A stretch of DNA of 31,784 bases, taken from NCBI GenBank assembly GCA_937898715.1, contig CALEKA010000079.1:1-31784 (forward strand). The letters run 5' to 3'. How positions within the stretch are numbered: the stretch's first letter is position 1; each line of letters begins with the position of its first letter. Position numbers and translations under genes: made by a program. Positions 16,539-24,477 of this stretch are shown here, one piece after another. The stretch is from an uncultured Prevotella sp. (lineage in GTDB: Bacteria; Bacteroidota; Bacteroidia; Bacteroidales; Bacteroidaceae). The notes below the pieces were generated by a model. The model saw nothing but the letters and a program-made list of their open reading frames with translations. It was not told where the DNA came from and ran no database searches.

Positions 16539-17606
16539 ATGGCAAATTTAGCAGAGATTAAGGCTGGAACGCTTATTGGATTTTCGGGTAACAAAACCGT
16601 AGAAACCGCAAAGACAGACACAGCGACCAACCGAGTGGACATCTGTACAACAAAGCAGTTGTACTTCAATGGTCAGCGTATCGGTGTGACCGATAAGGAA
16701 CAGACCTTCTTGGAGAATGGCGTGAGCACGACAGGTATGGCGATGGCTTCGCAGATCGTAATGTCGACTACCAATAGTCAGAACATCAAGGACTATATCG
16801 ACGATCAGGTTGGCAATGCTGTAGCTGGCGCTTACAAGTTTAAGAAGTCGGTAGCAAGTTTGGCGGACTTGTTTAAGGAGACGACTACCAAGGGCGATGT
16901 GTATAACATTACCAAAGACTTTGATATCAGTTCGGGCGATAATAAGGGACACTATCAGGCTGGCACCAATGTGGCGGTGAAAACTCCCTTTACAGGCAAT
17001 GGTACCGAGGAGATGATTGATCCTCTTGGCGGTACGACGGTGGATCTGAGTCCGTATGTGACTAAGACTTCGCTGACGAGCACTTTGGGTAGCTATGTGA
17101 CTAGTTCGGCGCTGACGACGAAGCTTGGAGACTATGTGACTAACGCTGCACAGACTGAGGCTTTGAAGAGTTACTATACTAAGACACAAGTGAATGATAC
17201 GTTGGCTACTTATGTAGAACGATTCGTTATCATCGATAATGGAACCTTGCCAACTGATAACTTAAAGCCTGTTTCAGGAACATTTTCTGCGGAGCAGAAA
17301 ATGGCATTCGGTAAGATTGCAAAAGCTTGTGCGGATAAAAAACTTGTAATGTATGCTGGCGCTGATGCATTTAAGAGAAACGAATATTATAATGCGATTG
17401 ATTTTGTTGGCTCTTATACATCGAATGATTCTTGGTATTTCTATGTAAGATTTCTTATTAATAGAACAATCGTATCGTATATGGGAACGTGTGCAAATGG
17501 AACAGGCTCTGTGACAATTATGAAGAACGCATTAGCTTCAGACTCAGACCTTAGCACATTGAAGTCTACCGTAGACCAACTCAAGGCACAGCTTCTGTTG
17601 GCATAA
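16539..17606 (+). CDS. Tail fibre with repetitive shaft
   Basis: A protein of 355 residues. The N-terminus (TNRVDICTTKQLYFNGQRIG) resembles the second half of the anchor module of the neighbouring fibre genes. Residues about 168-225 are a shaft of repeats with YVT followed by spaced leucines (SYVTSSALTTKLGDYVT), like many trimeric fibre shafts. The C-terminal ~130 residues form a tip that is more A+T-rich at the DNA level (about 17210-17510), and a coiled coil closes the protein (STLKSTVDQLKAQLLLA). The tip has FVIIDNGTLPT followed by FGKIAKACADKK, resembling the end of the fibre at 17679. It is likely to take part in host recognition. Confidence 0.65.
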   Translation: MANLAEIKAGTLIGFSGNKTVETAKTDTATNRVDICTTKQLYFNGQRIGVTDKEQTFLENGVSTTGMAMASQIVMSTTNSQNIKDYIDDQVGNAVAGAYKFKKSVASLADLFKETTTKGDVYNITKDFDISSGDNKGHYQAGTNVAVKTPFTGNGTEEMIDPLGGTTVDLSPYVTKTSLTSTLGSYVTSSALTTKLGDYVTNAAQTEALKSYYTKTQVNDTLATYVERFVIIDNGTLPTDNLKPVSGTFSAEQKMAFGKIAKACADKKLVMYAGADAFKRNEYYNAIDFVGSYTSNDSWYFYVRFLINRTIVSYMGTCANGTGSVTIMKNALASDSDLSTLKSTVDQLKAQLLLA

Positions 17607-17622
17607 CGAACGAATCTCAAAT

Positions 17623-17662
17623 AGTAATAATATGTGGAAGCGATTCCCATATTATTACTTTT
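17623..17662 (+). terminator. Hairpin terminator between two fibre genes
   Basis: AGTAATAATAT ... GGAA-GCGA-TTCC ... ATATTATTACT makes a long, nearly perfect stem followed by TTTT. It lies between the stop at 17606 and the start at 17679. Since an in-frame ATG at 17634 would begin inside this hairpin and encode an unrelated hydrophobic stretch, the ATG at 17679 is the better start for the next gene. Confidence 0.7.
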
Positions 17663-17678
17663 AATCCCTAAAATCTAT

Positions 17679-19799
17679 ATGGCAAGAAATTGGAAAGAAT
17701 TAGATGGTAAGAATTGGCGCTTTGACGTCGGTACACCACTTAAGAAAGCACTCGCATCGAAGGATGCGACTCGCATGCACGTAACCTCAGACAATCAGAT
17801 CGTGATGAACGGCGAGGTGATAGGCACGGGAATGTATGCATCGTTTGCGAGTGGCGATGCAGTATATTCGCTCACAAAGGATAATAATGGCAGCGAGATC
17901 GCGAATGCATTGCGACTGACGATGCCAGACGGAAGTGAAGTAGCGAAGACTGATGAGATCAAAGAAGTATTGGAGTATTGCCATCGAAGAGGGCTATACC
18001 TGTATGACCGTTCTACCAATGCACGTGCCTATGTGGATTGCGGAAGCACGGGGGGCAGCTTCTATGGCATATGGGAAGTGAGAAGTAGCCTGGTGACAAG
18101 AGATGGCGTGGTAAGCTATATGCCCAAACTATACACCATCACGCTGAAGTATGACGATACGGAGAAGAAATTCTCTGTGGTAGACTCATTGAATGGCTTA
18201 GATCTGACAGAGCTTTCTGAAGTTGATAATCCTACGCTTGATGCAACAGAGGTGCAAAGCTATTGGCTCAAAGATGACGGCACGTTGGATCCACAGAAGA
18301 TACTTAACGCTTCTCCGTTTTACGTGGTGAAGAATAAGAATAGTGTACGTCCAAACCTCGCTGTAGGAATACTTTATGCGATTGTAGACTCTCTTGTCGC
18401 TCATACATTTACCTTGCGAATTCGTACATATGCAGAATTGACAGAGGATGGTGTGTTGAACTTTAATGCGCATGATCATAACCTGGGCAGTCCGAAGGAA
18501 TATATGTGCGTAGCTGGAATTGGTTATCATCTTGATAAGGACGAAGTGGAAGATGACGATTTGGTCATACCCAATTTGAAATTCGGTAGATGGTATTGTC
18601 CTCTTGATAAGCAGTTTGCCTCAGCAGATGATAAGATCTCAAGCATAAAAACAGCAGTAACGGCTGCTACCGAGAAGAACGATGAACAAGACAAGAAGCT
18701 CAGCAACCTACAGACTACTGCGGGTAATGCTATATCGTCGGTGGCAAGCAATATGCTTAGCTTTGGCGATGGATATGGCTTGGCGTTTAAATTCACTCGT
18801 CAGAATGGCAATGGCTTTAACTCGCCAATCATCCCCGTTGTTGGCAAGATTAGCGGTGAGCCTGGTCTGATGCGTAACTCGGACAAGAAGAAACTTGATA
18901 CGTATCCAGCAGACTACAACACTGTAGAGCAGCTCATCGGAAGCAAGGTGGCTCTGGAAGATGGCAAGGGCTTGTCTTCGAATGACTATAGTACGGAAGA
19001 GAAGCAGACTTTGGCTAACCTGGAGAAGTATGGATATAAGGCTGTGATACCGTCGTGGACGAAGTTGACGAAGTTGACTGCTGGTTCTACATCGGATGAG
19101 ATTGTGACAGCGATGGCTCTGAGAGGTGTGGATGGTAAGACAATCTCGGACGCTGCGACAGTGAACACTATACTGAATGACTGCGCGGTGAGAGGTAAGT
19201 ATATGCAAGAGAATCTTACGAGAGCTAAGGTGCAAGTGGAATTTGTGGGTAGTTACTTTGTTCTCTCTACTATTAGTAGCCAGCAGTACAAGAAAGATGA
19301 TGGCACGTATAGCTATCGCCCAATACTGCGAACGATATCGTTGACGTATGGTGCGAACAAAGGTTTGGCAGTGCGTGACGTGGCTCGTGACTTTTCTCTG
19401 CATGAAGTGGATGGTCTTGCTGCGATTAAGGCAGCTGTGCCGAATAAGATTGAGTGTTTTACGCTGAATCCTTCTCACCTTCCGACTGAGGAAAGTGGGG
19501 CTAATTTCTCAGCGTACTTAGGCGAATACACAGAGATGGCTCGCATTGCGGCTGCTGGCGGTGTGGTGCGCGTGGACGCTGGAATGGGTACGAGTGGGCA
19601 TACGTATTTGTATCTCGATTCGTTGACGGTGAAGTATGCGTCTGAGACTTCTTACCGTTTGACAATTGTGTACAATGGTAAGGAATATTTCTTTGCTAAC
19701 GATAACGGTAAATTAAATAATAGTATAACTAAAATCACAACGACGTCTGAACGCATTGCAGCTCTTGAGGCTCGTGTTACGGCGTTGGATGGCAAATAA
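17679..19799 (+). CDS. Long tail fibre with shared anchor and internally duplicated module
   Basis: A protein of 706 residues starting MARNWKELDG. The anchor module (W-K-E-L-D-G, FDVGTPLKKALASKD, HVTSDNQIVMNG) occupies residues 4-46. Residues about 63-183 and 461-580 are two diverged copies of one module: both run from an S-L-T-K or L-T-K-L start through SEIANAL/DEIVTAM, a CHRRG/CAVRG helix end, and a DGVVSYMPKLYTITL/DGTYSYRPILRTISL strand. Between them lie a coiled coil (about 330-345) and the fibre motif GLSSNDYSTEEKQTL. It ends in a coiled coil (ERIAALEARVTAL). It is preceded by a hairpin terminator, so it may be expressed at a lower level. It probably forms a trimeric receptor-binding fibre. 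Confidence 0.7.
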   Translation: MARNWKELDGKNWRFDVGTPLKKALASKDATRMHVTSDNQIVMNGEVIGTGMYASFASGDAVYSLTKDNNGSEIANALRLTMPDGSEVAKTDEIKEVLEYCHRRGLYLYDRSTNARAYVDCGSTGGSFYGIWEVRSSLVTRDGVVSYMPKLYTITLKYDDTEKKFSVVDSLNGLDLTELSEVDNPTLDATEVQSYWLKDDGTLDPQKILNASPFYVVKNKNSVRPNLAVGILYAIVDSLVAHTFTLRIRTYAELTEDGVLNFNAHDHNLGSPKEYMCVAGIGYHLDKDEVEDDDLVIPNLKFGRWYCPLDKQFASADDKISSIKTAVTAATEKNDEQDKKLSNLQTTAGNAISSVASNMLSFGDGYGLAFKFTRQNGNGFNSPIIPVVGKISGEPGLMRNSDKKKLDTYPADYNTVEQLIGSKVALEDGKGLSSNDYSTEEKQTLANLEKYGYKAVIPSWTKLTKLTAGSTSDEIVTAMALRGVDGKTISDAATVNTILNDCAVRGKYMQENLTRAKVQVEFVGSYFVLSTISSQQYKKDDGTYSYRPILRTISLTYGANKGLAVRDVARDFSLHEVDGLAAIKAAVPNKIECFTLNPSHLPTEESGANFSAYLGEYTEMARIAAAGGVVRVDAGMGTSGHTYLYLDSLTVKYASETSYRLTIVYNGKEYFFANDNGKLNNSITKITTTSERIAALEARVTALDGK

Positions 19800-19802
19800 A
19801 AT

Positions 19803-19808
19803 AGGAGG
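19803..19808 (+). promoter_or_regulatory. Shine-Dalgarno-like AGGAGG before the last fibre gene
   Basis: AGGAGG lies 8 bp before the ATG at 19817. Strong Shine-Dalgarno sequences are otherwise absent in this window and uncommon in Bacteroidota, so its presence fixes this start and is somewhat unusual. Confidence 0.5.
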
Positions 19809-19816
19809 ACAAAATT

Positions 19817-21124
19817 ATGCCTAATGTAATTTGGAGTGAGCTTGAGGGTAAGCCTTGGAAACTGGACGTGGGGTCGTCGATGGAGGAGGCTTTGCAGTCT
19901 AAGGATAATAGTACGTTGCATGTTACGACGGATGGGCAGATTGTGATGAATGGTGTGGTGCTCTGTAATGGAGTTTATGCGACCTTGATATATCCAGATA
20001 AGTTATTCTCACTTACTAAGTATAGTAGTCAGAAAGATATTTTTGAAGCTTTTTCTTTGCATATAGATGGTCACGGAGATAAAACAATGGCAACTGCTGA
20101 TGACGTTGGTAATCTCTTATTATTTATATATCAATATGGATTTAAGGTTTTGTGCGATAATGAACAGGCGAGCTTTTTGCAAGTAGCTTTTGAAGAAACT
20201 ACTAAAGCGGTGGTTTTCAATATATCCATAGAAAGAAATATTAATGGTAATACATACAAATCTTGCGTCAGAATTAAAGGAGAATCAGATGGTAAAGGTG
20301 ATGCTAATCTTACTGTTCTCTCTTCGTATAAGAAGAGAAAAATCAACGAGCCCAAACTTTCCGAGCCCGACTTCAAGGTGTGCGTGAGAAAGGCGTTGCC
20401 GATGCATCCAAGGAAAGGTATGAAGTATTACTTCGACAATGGGGTGAAGTATAATCTGCCGAAGAAGGCAGCTTTTGATAATGGATTTACGTTTACTGTT
20501 CCCGAGGATGGAAATACATGGGTAGTGTGTCTTCTGAATAAAGATAATTTAGAGCAGATAGTCCCCAATGGTACTGTTATAGATAAGAACAATCTGCTGA
20601 AATACTTTCCAAGTGCTGGAGAAGTTGAAGGCATATATACCGTCATCACAAGGAAGACAAATGAACCAGTCCTTATAACGATTGTAAAGGACATGGAATC
20701 TGTCTTTAAGAAGGGAACATTCAAAGAGGCTTGTGCTCCGAGAATAAGTTGTGACTGCAGAAAAAAATACAGAAGGATTGTAGATGGAAAGGTTCGCTAT
20801 GATATCCCGATTCCTGATTTGCGCAAGGGTGAAAGCGTTTTTGACTCAAAGTATGCCATTTTTAAATACCGTTGGAAGCGTGTGAAGTATTATGGGGAAA
20901 ATCCACCAGAGGGTATGAAACTTAATGACAGAAAAACTATCATTATTGATGGAAAAGAAAAAAAATCCTACAGAATGATTCGTTCTGATCGAAAAGGGAC
21001 TGTGTACGTTGCGAGACAGATTCCTTTACGTAAGGTTGGAAGAAAAGGACGTCATAGATATATACTAAGCCCTAAGGTTAAATGTTTTGTGGACGAGAAT
21101 CTTAAAATAATTAAGAGGCTATAA
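19817..21124 (+). CDS. Fibre protein with shared anchor and divergent basic C-terminal tip
   Basis: A protein of 435 residues. The anchor (IWSELEGKPWKLDVGSSMEE, then HVTTDGQIVMNG) occupies residues 5-47 and a third copy of the module seen twice in the gene at 17679 follows (SLTKYSSQKDIFEAFSL, ATADDVGNLLLFIYQYGFKV). From about residue 170 the chain is unlike the others: very basic, with repeated K-Y and R-K pairs (CDCRKKYRRIVDGKVRYDIP, GRKGRHRYILSPKVK) and no coiled-coil ending. The DNA from about 19970 to 21110 is markedly A+T-rich. This looks like a swapped tip on a conserved base, likely an alternative receptor-binding protein. Confidence 0.62.
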   Translation: MPNVIWSELEGKPWKLDVGSSMEEALQSKDNSTLHVTTDGQIVMNGVVLCNGVYATLIYPDKLFSLTKYSSQKDIFEAFSLHIDGHGDKTMATADDVGNLLLFIYQYGFKVLCDNEQASFLQVAFEETTKAVVFNISIERNINGNTYKSCVRIKGESDGKGDANLTVLSSYKKRKINEPKLSEPDFKVCVRKALPMHPRKGMKYYFDNGVKYNLPKKAAFDNGFTFTVPEDGNTWVVCLLNKDNLEQIVPNGTVIDKNNLLKYFPSAGEVEGIYTVITRKTNEPVLITIVKDMESVFKKGTFKEACAPRISCDCRKKYRRIVDGKVRYDIPIPDLRKGESVFDSKYAIFKYRWKRVKYYGENPPEGMKLNDRKTIIIDGKEKKSYRMIRSDRKGTVYVARQIPLRKVGRKGRHRYILSPKVKCFVDENLKIIKRL

Positions 21125-21159
21125 AGACTTGTATCCGTGCTCGATCTTCATCGGACCGT

Positions 21160-21186
21160 GGCGAGATAAGAACTTATAACCTCACC
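21160..21186 (-). other. Hairpin directly downstream of a minus-strand promoter
   Basis: On the minus strand GGTGAG pairs with CTCGCC and ATAAG with CTTAT, giving an 11-bp stem with a small bulge and a TT loop. It begins about where transcription from the promoter at 21188-21218 would start. There is no T-run on the plus strand, so it is a poor terminator for the fibre gene; it may be the 5' stem of a minus-strand RNA. Confidence 0.4.
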
Positions 21187-21187
21187 G

Positions 21188-21218
21188 CAAAAGTACGAAA
21201 TATAATCAAACGAACAAA
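21188..21218 (-). promoter_or_regulatory. Minus-strand promoter in the fibre-lysis gap
   Basis: TTTG (21215-21218), a 19-bp spacer and TACTTTTG (21188-21195) on the minus strand exactly match the Bacteroidota promoter. It reads away from the lysis genes into the 3' end of the fibre gene, where no minus-strand gene is recognised. Confidence 0.6.
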
Positions 21219-21237
21219 GCAGCAAGATTGAAATGAC

Positions 21238-21627
21238 ATGATAGAGATAGTAAAGACCGTGTCGGTCATCGTCTCAGGCGTAGCGATACCACTCCTTGGT
21301 ATATTCCTGTTCTTTGACAGTAAAAAACGAGAGGCGAAAGCCAAGGCGGACAAGGCAGAATCGGAGAATATAACCAAGTATGCAGAGCAGTGGCGCATCC
21401 TGTACGAGGAGAAAGTGAAGCACGAAGAAGACCTGAATGCGAAGATAGACGCCCTATACGTGCAACTTGGGCAGCAGAGAGAAGAACTAACGAAACTCAA
21501 GAAGGAAATGGCTGACCTTATGGTGCGATCGCAATTTGCGGAGAGCCAGAAGTGCACGGTGTATGGTTGCCCGAACCGACAGCCTCCGCAGCTGATATGC
21601 GCATCAAGCAATCATCCCGAACAATGA
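21238..21627 (+). CDS. Membrane-anchored coiled-coil protein of the lysis cassette
   Basis: A protein of 129 residues with one N-terminal transmembrane segment (VSVIVSGVAIPLLGIFLFF), a basic stop-transfer (KKREAKAK), a long coiled coil (about 35-105) and a C-terminal C-x5-C motif (CTVYGCPNRQPP) that recurs in Bacteroidales phage lysis regions. The predicted topology is N-terminus in the inner membrane with the coiled coil on one side. It may be a holin accessory, an antiholin or an inner spanin-like component. Its stop overlaps the start of the holin gene by 4 bp (ATGA). Confidence 0.55.
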   Translation: MIEIVKTVSVIVSGVAIPLLGIFLFFDSKKREAKAKADKAESENITKYAEQWRILYEEKVKHEEDLNAKIDALYVQLGQQREELTKLKKEMADLMVRSQFAESQKCTVYGCPNRQPPQLICASSNHPEQ

Positions 21628-21908
21628 GATTTACGAAGTACATTACAGAGCTAATACGTGTGAATAGCGGTCACAGCAGTAAGGCATTTTTCCTGGTGTC
21701 GGTTACGGCGATAGGATGCTTGCTGTTGCTGTGCGTGGCTTTTATCCTCGTTTGGGAGATAATAGCGACGGGGACGATACACACAGACCTGATGGGGCTG
21801 AGTGCATTTGTGGGGAGCGTGGCGAGTCTGTTTGTTACGGCGGGAATTACGAAGGTGTATAGTGAACGGAATGAGAACAAAAATAACAATGATGGAAACG
21901 AAGAGTGA
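21624..21908 (+). CDS. Putative holin
   Basis: A protein of 94 residues with two transmembrane segments (FFLVSVTAIGCLLLLCVAFI and the region LSAFVGSVASLFVTAGI), a short loop and a charged, Asn/Glu-rich C-terminus. Size, topology and position next to an amidase fit a phage holin that permeabilises the inner membrane. The ATG at 21624 is chosen because it overlaps the preceding stop (ATGA), while the longer frame from 21552 reads through the preceding gene in another frame. Holins have no diagnostic residues, so the call depends on context. Confidence 0.65.
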   Translation: MRFTKYITELIRVNSGHSSKAFFLVSVTAIGCLLLLCVAFILVWEIIATGTIHTDLMGLSAFVGSVASLFVTAGITKVYSERNENKNNNDGNEE

Positions 21909-21911
21909 ACG

Positions 21912-22370
21912 ATGAATATGAGAAATATAAAGTATATTGCAGTGCATTGCACGGCTGGTCGTCAGTCTCAGACGATAGGAGATTTGCGGCTTGAGTTTAA
22001 ACGTAAGGGGTGGAAGAACCCTGGCTACCACTATGTGGTGAGCGCTGATGGTAAGATAACGCAGATGCTTGACGAATCCCTGGTGAGTAACGGCGTGAAG
22101 GGATTCAACTCTGTGAGCATAAACGTGGCTTACATAGGTGGTATTAATAAGGATGGTAAGGGCGTGGATAATCGCACAGAGGAACAGAAGAAGGGTCTTC
22201 GCACATTGCTCAAGGCATTGCACGCTAAATATCCAAAGGCGGTGATCCAGGGGCATAGAGATTTCTCGCCTGACAAGAATCACAATGGCGTGATAGAACC
22301 ATGTGAGTGGATCAAGCTTTGTCCTTGCTTTAATGCGAGAGAAGAATATAAGGACATCCAAAACTCTTAG
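21912..22370 (+). CDS. N-acetylmuramoyl-L-alanine amidase (endolysin)
   Basis: A protein of 152 residues of the Amidase_2/T7 lysozyme type, which cleaves the lactyl-amide bond of peptidoglycan. Zinc ligands are visible: H12 in VHCTAG, H115 in GHRDFS and C137 in KLCPCF. The substrate-binding strings GYHYVVSADGKI and NVAYIGG are also present. There is no signal peptide, so export depends on the holin encoded 4 bp upstream. The length is the usual one for single-domain phage amidases. Confidence 0.92.
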   Translation: MNMRNIKYIAVHCTAGRQSQTIGDLRLEFKRKGWKNPGYHYVVSADGKITQMLDESLVSNGVKGFNSVSINVAYIGGINKDGKGVDNRTEEQKKGLRTLLKALHAKYPKAVIQGHRDFSPDKNHNGVIEPCEWIKLCPCFNAREEYKDIQNS

Positions 22371-22372
22371 GT

Positions 22373-22867
22373 ATGAAGCACTATATAATGATATTGCTTG
22401 TGGTTGTGCTGACGGCATTCTTCGGTTGCGCGCGCAAAGCGTATCAGTCCGTTGAACGTACTGCTTCCGTGGTGCGCGATACGTTGGTGGTCACAATGAC
22501 TGATAGCGTGCTTGTGCATGATACGCTTGTGGTTGTTTCCAAAATGGAAATAGTCGATAGCGTGGTCGATAGAGTGCAGACCATCATCGTGGTGGACTCT
22601 ACTGGCAAGGTGCTTAGCAAGAGCGTATATCGCGACAGAGGAGTGTATCACAATAAGGACGCACTCTCCTCCTCTCAGCACGTGACGAATCGTGCGCAGA
22701 GCAAGAGTGACTCTCAGCGCAGCGTAGCTATCAAGGAGGAGAGAGTTAGCAAGGCAGAGGAGCGAACGCTGGCTAAGCGTAAGTCGCTTGTGACTCTCAT
22801 CTCATTTGCATTCGTGATAGCCCTCATCGTGGCTATCTATAGGTACATATATTCGAAAGGTAAGTAG
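22373..22867 (+). CDS. Lipoprotein with C-terminal transmembrane segment, unimolecular spanin-like
   Basis: A protein of 164 residues. The N-terminus has a lipoprotein signal (MKHYIMILLVVVLTAFFGC) with a lipobox ending at C19, followed by a periplasmic part with repeated V/D/T patterns (VVRDTLVVTMTDSVLVHDTL) and a charged stretch. A transmembrane helix (LISFAFVIALIVAIYRYIY) lies at the C-terminus with a basic end (SKGK). An outer-membrane lipid anchor plus an inner-membrane helix in one chain is the topology of u-spanins such as T1 gp11, which fuse the two membranes in the last step of lysis. It lies 3 bp after the amidase. Family identity is inferred from topology and context. Confidence 0.65.
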   Translation: MKHYIMILLVVVLTAFFGCARKAYQSVERTASVVRDTLVVTMTDSVLVHDTLVVVSKMEIVDSVVDRVQTIIVVDSTGKVLSKSVYRDRGVYHNKDALSSSQHVTNRAQSKSDSQRSVAIKEERVSKAEERTLAKRKSLVTLISFAFVIALIVAIYRYIYSKGK

Positions 22868-22882
22868 ATTGATTAGGATGAT

Positions 22883-22922
22883 AAGCGTAAGGCGGTCGGT
22901 GGACTGCTTTGCGCTTTTGTGT
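22883..22922 (+). terminator. Terminator after the lysis cassette
   Basis: AAGCG ... CGCTT with an inner GTC/GAC stem forms a hairpin followed by TTTTGTGTTT. It closes the late operon. Confidence 0.6.
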
Positions 22923-22954
22923 TTCTTATTTTTTAAATCTTAATCAATCGAATA

Positions 22955-23257
22955 ATGCATAGACTTGAAGATATTTATCGAAGAGCCGTGGAAGCGGTTC
23001 TTCTGGTTGGCGGCATGAGGGAAGAGCACCTCTTCGTGTGTCGCTCTGATAGGTGCGTCACGGCACGCGTGGTGCTTGTAGACGTGCTTGTGCAGATAGG
23101 CTTTTCTGAGGCTGATATTGTCGGGCTTAGCGGTATGAGTCAGCAGAGAGTCAACTCGCTGAAGAATAGTGCAAGGTATAGGCTCAGAGGGCTTGCTGCA
23201 CGGATTATGAGGAAGGAGGTGTGGAAAATAATCGGTGAACATATTGTGCAATACTGA
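22955..23257 (+). CDS. Small HTH protein, DnaA C-terminal/sigma-like
   Basis: A protein of 100 residues. The middle reads CRSDRCVTARVVLVDVLVQI then GFSEADIVGLSGMSQQRVNS, an arginine-rich helix followed by a helix-turn-helix in which the second helix carries SQQRV. The arrangement resembles domain IV of DnaA or the helix-turn-helix of small regulatory proteins found in Bacteroidales prophages. DNA binding is likely; the target is unknown. The 3' end of this gene contains one copy of the 13-bp repeat that flanks the promoter of the next gene (23224-23236). Confidence 0.55.
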   Translation: MHRLEDIYRRAVEAVLLVGGMREEHLFVCRSDRCVTARVVLVDVLVQIGFSEADIVGLSGMSQQRVNSLKNSARYRLRGLAARIMRKEVWKIIGEHIVQY

Positions 23258-23289
23258 TAGTTTGTGTATATTTGCCGAAAATAATCGGT
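23224..23289 (+). promoter_or_regulatory. Promoter and paired operator-like repeats of the XRE/ImmA gene
   Basis: A TTG element at 23244-23246, a 20-bp spacer and TATATTTG at 23267-23274 form a good Bacteroidota promoter. Two perfect copies of GAAAATAATCGGT, at 23224-23236 and 23277-23289, bracket it. The second copy ends at the start codon. Spacing and placement suggest binding sites for the HTH domain of the downstream protein. Confidence 0.6.
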
Positions 23290-24477
23290 ATGAAAGATAT
23301 ACAATATAAAGAAACGATGATGGGTGTCTTCGACTCCCCTATTAAGGTTGATATAGGTAGTCAGTCAATCAACGAACTATTCTCGCAGAAAATGCAAGAT
23401 ACGAGATTGTCTAAGACGAAGATAGCAGAATTGTTGCACATGGATGTAGGTACGTTGACTAAGATAATTGATGGCAATTATTCTGGTGCAAGCGTATTCA
23501 ACGTTCTAAAGGTAGCAATGTTTTTGGGCATATCTATGGATGATTTCCTTCGCGCGAATGCAGACATCATCAGCCTTGAAGATGTAAAGGAAATATGCGA
23601 CATACGTGATACTTCCATCTTGTGCGAATACTTCGACATCAAGACTTTAAAAGAATTGGGATTCTTTGGCAGCAATGACTATGCAAGTAGAATCAAGCAA
23701 TTCTTTGGATTCAAAAGGCTACAAGATTATGTGAGCAACCTTGCGAGATTCTCTGCTGCATATAGCAGAACAAAGAACACGTATAATGTCAAGATGCGCA
23801 ACTTCTGGACTTCTTCTGCTTCTGCTCAGTTCGAGAAGATTGCGAATCCTAATCCATACAACCGCAGTCGTCTGATGGAGATAATGCCTAACATACGTCC
23901 ATGCACGAAGAACGTGGAGAATGGTCTTATGAATGTAATTCGTGCTTTGTACGCTATTGGTGTAACGATAATCTATCAACCATCAATACCGAAGATGCAA
24001 GTTCGTGGAGCAACAATGGAATGCAACGGAAAACCTTGTATAGTAATATCGGATTTAAATAAGAGATACCCGACTTTGTGGTTCTCCTTGTTCCATGAGT
24101 TGTACCATGTACTATTCGACTTCGATGACATTCGGCAGAATAAATATCACGTTAGTTCTTCAGATGGTGATTTACTTCTTACAGATGAGAACTCTGCTGA
24201 TAGCTTTGCCAGAGATTTCATTCTCTCTCCAACGAAAGTGCGATTTATTAAGACTTACATCAATGCACCAACCATCGTAGAACGCTATGCAAAGGAGTGG
24301 GGCATTCATCCATCCTTAATCTATGCTATTGCAGCGTATGATGATGGTAAGTGGTCGTCTTACGCAAAATACATACCTAAGTCTGACAAGGCAACAAACG
24401 TGATTAACACTAACGTATTTCAGTGCGAATCAATTGAACGCTCTGTAGCAAACTTCAAACAAAAAATAGAGTTATGA
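23290..24477 (+). CDS. XRE-family HTH protein fused to an ImmA/IrrE zinc peptidase
   Basis: A protein of 395 residues. Residues 25-90 are an XRE-like helix-turn-helix (SKTKIAELLHMDVGTLTKII). The C-terminal half is an ImmA/IrrE (DUF955) domain with HELYH at 269-273 and the third zinc ligand probably E300 in TDENSADSFARDF. Such proteins cleave or sense repressors in phage and ICE control and also serve as antitoxins. The ATG at 23290 is chosen over the TTG at 23272 because the TTG lies inside the promoter -7 box. The stop overlaps the next ATG by 4 bp, so the pair works together. The A+T-rich composition marks it as cargo. Confidence 0.85.
   Translation: MKDIQYKETMMGVFDSPIKVDIGSQSINELFSQKMQDTRLSKTKIAELLHMDVGTLTKIIDGNYSGASVFNVLKVAMFLGISMDDFLRANADIISLEDVKEICDIRDTSILCEYFDIKTLKELGFFGSNDYASRIKQFFGFKRLQDYVSNLARFSAAYSRTKNTYNVKMRNFWTSSASAQFEKIANPNPYNRSRLMEIMPNIRPCTKNVENGLMNVIRALYAIGVTIIYQPSIPKMQVRGATMECNGKPCIVISDLNKRYPTLWFSLFHELYHVLFDFDDIRQNKYHVSSSDGDLLLTDENSADSFARDFILSPTKVRFIKTYINAPTIVERYAKEWGIHPSLIYAIAAYDDGKWSSYAKYIPKSDKATNVINTNVFQCESIERSVANFKQKIEL

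Noticed and set aside
17634..17678. Upstream start for the long fibre gene
   Set aside because: The extra residues (MEAIPILLLL) are encoded by a terminator hairpin and are absent from the sister fibre genes, which begin with the W-x-x-L-x-G anchor.
21160..21186. Terminator for the last fibre gene
   Set aside because: The hairpin lacks a following T-run on the plus strand.
23272..23289. TTG start for the XRE/ImmA gene
   Set aside because: The TTG is part of the TATATTTG promoter box, so transcription would begin after it; ATG 23290 fits.
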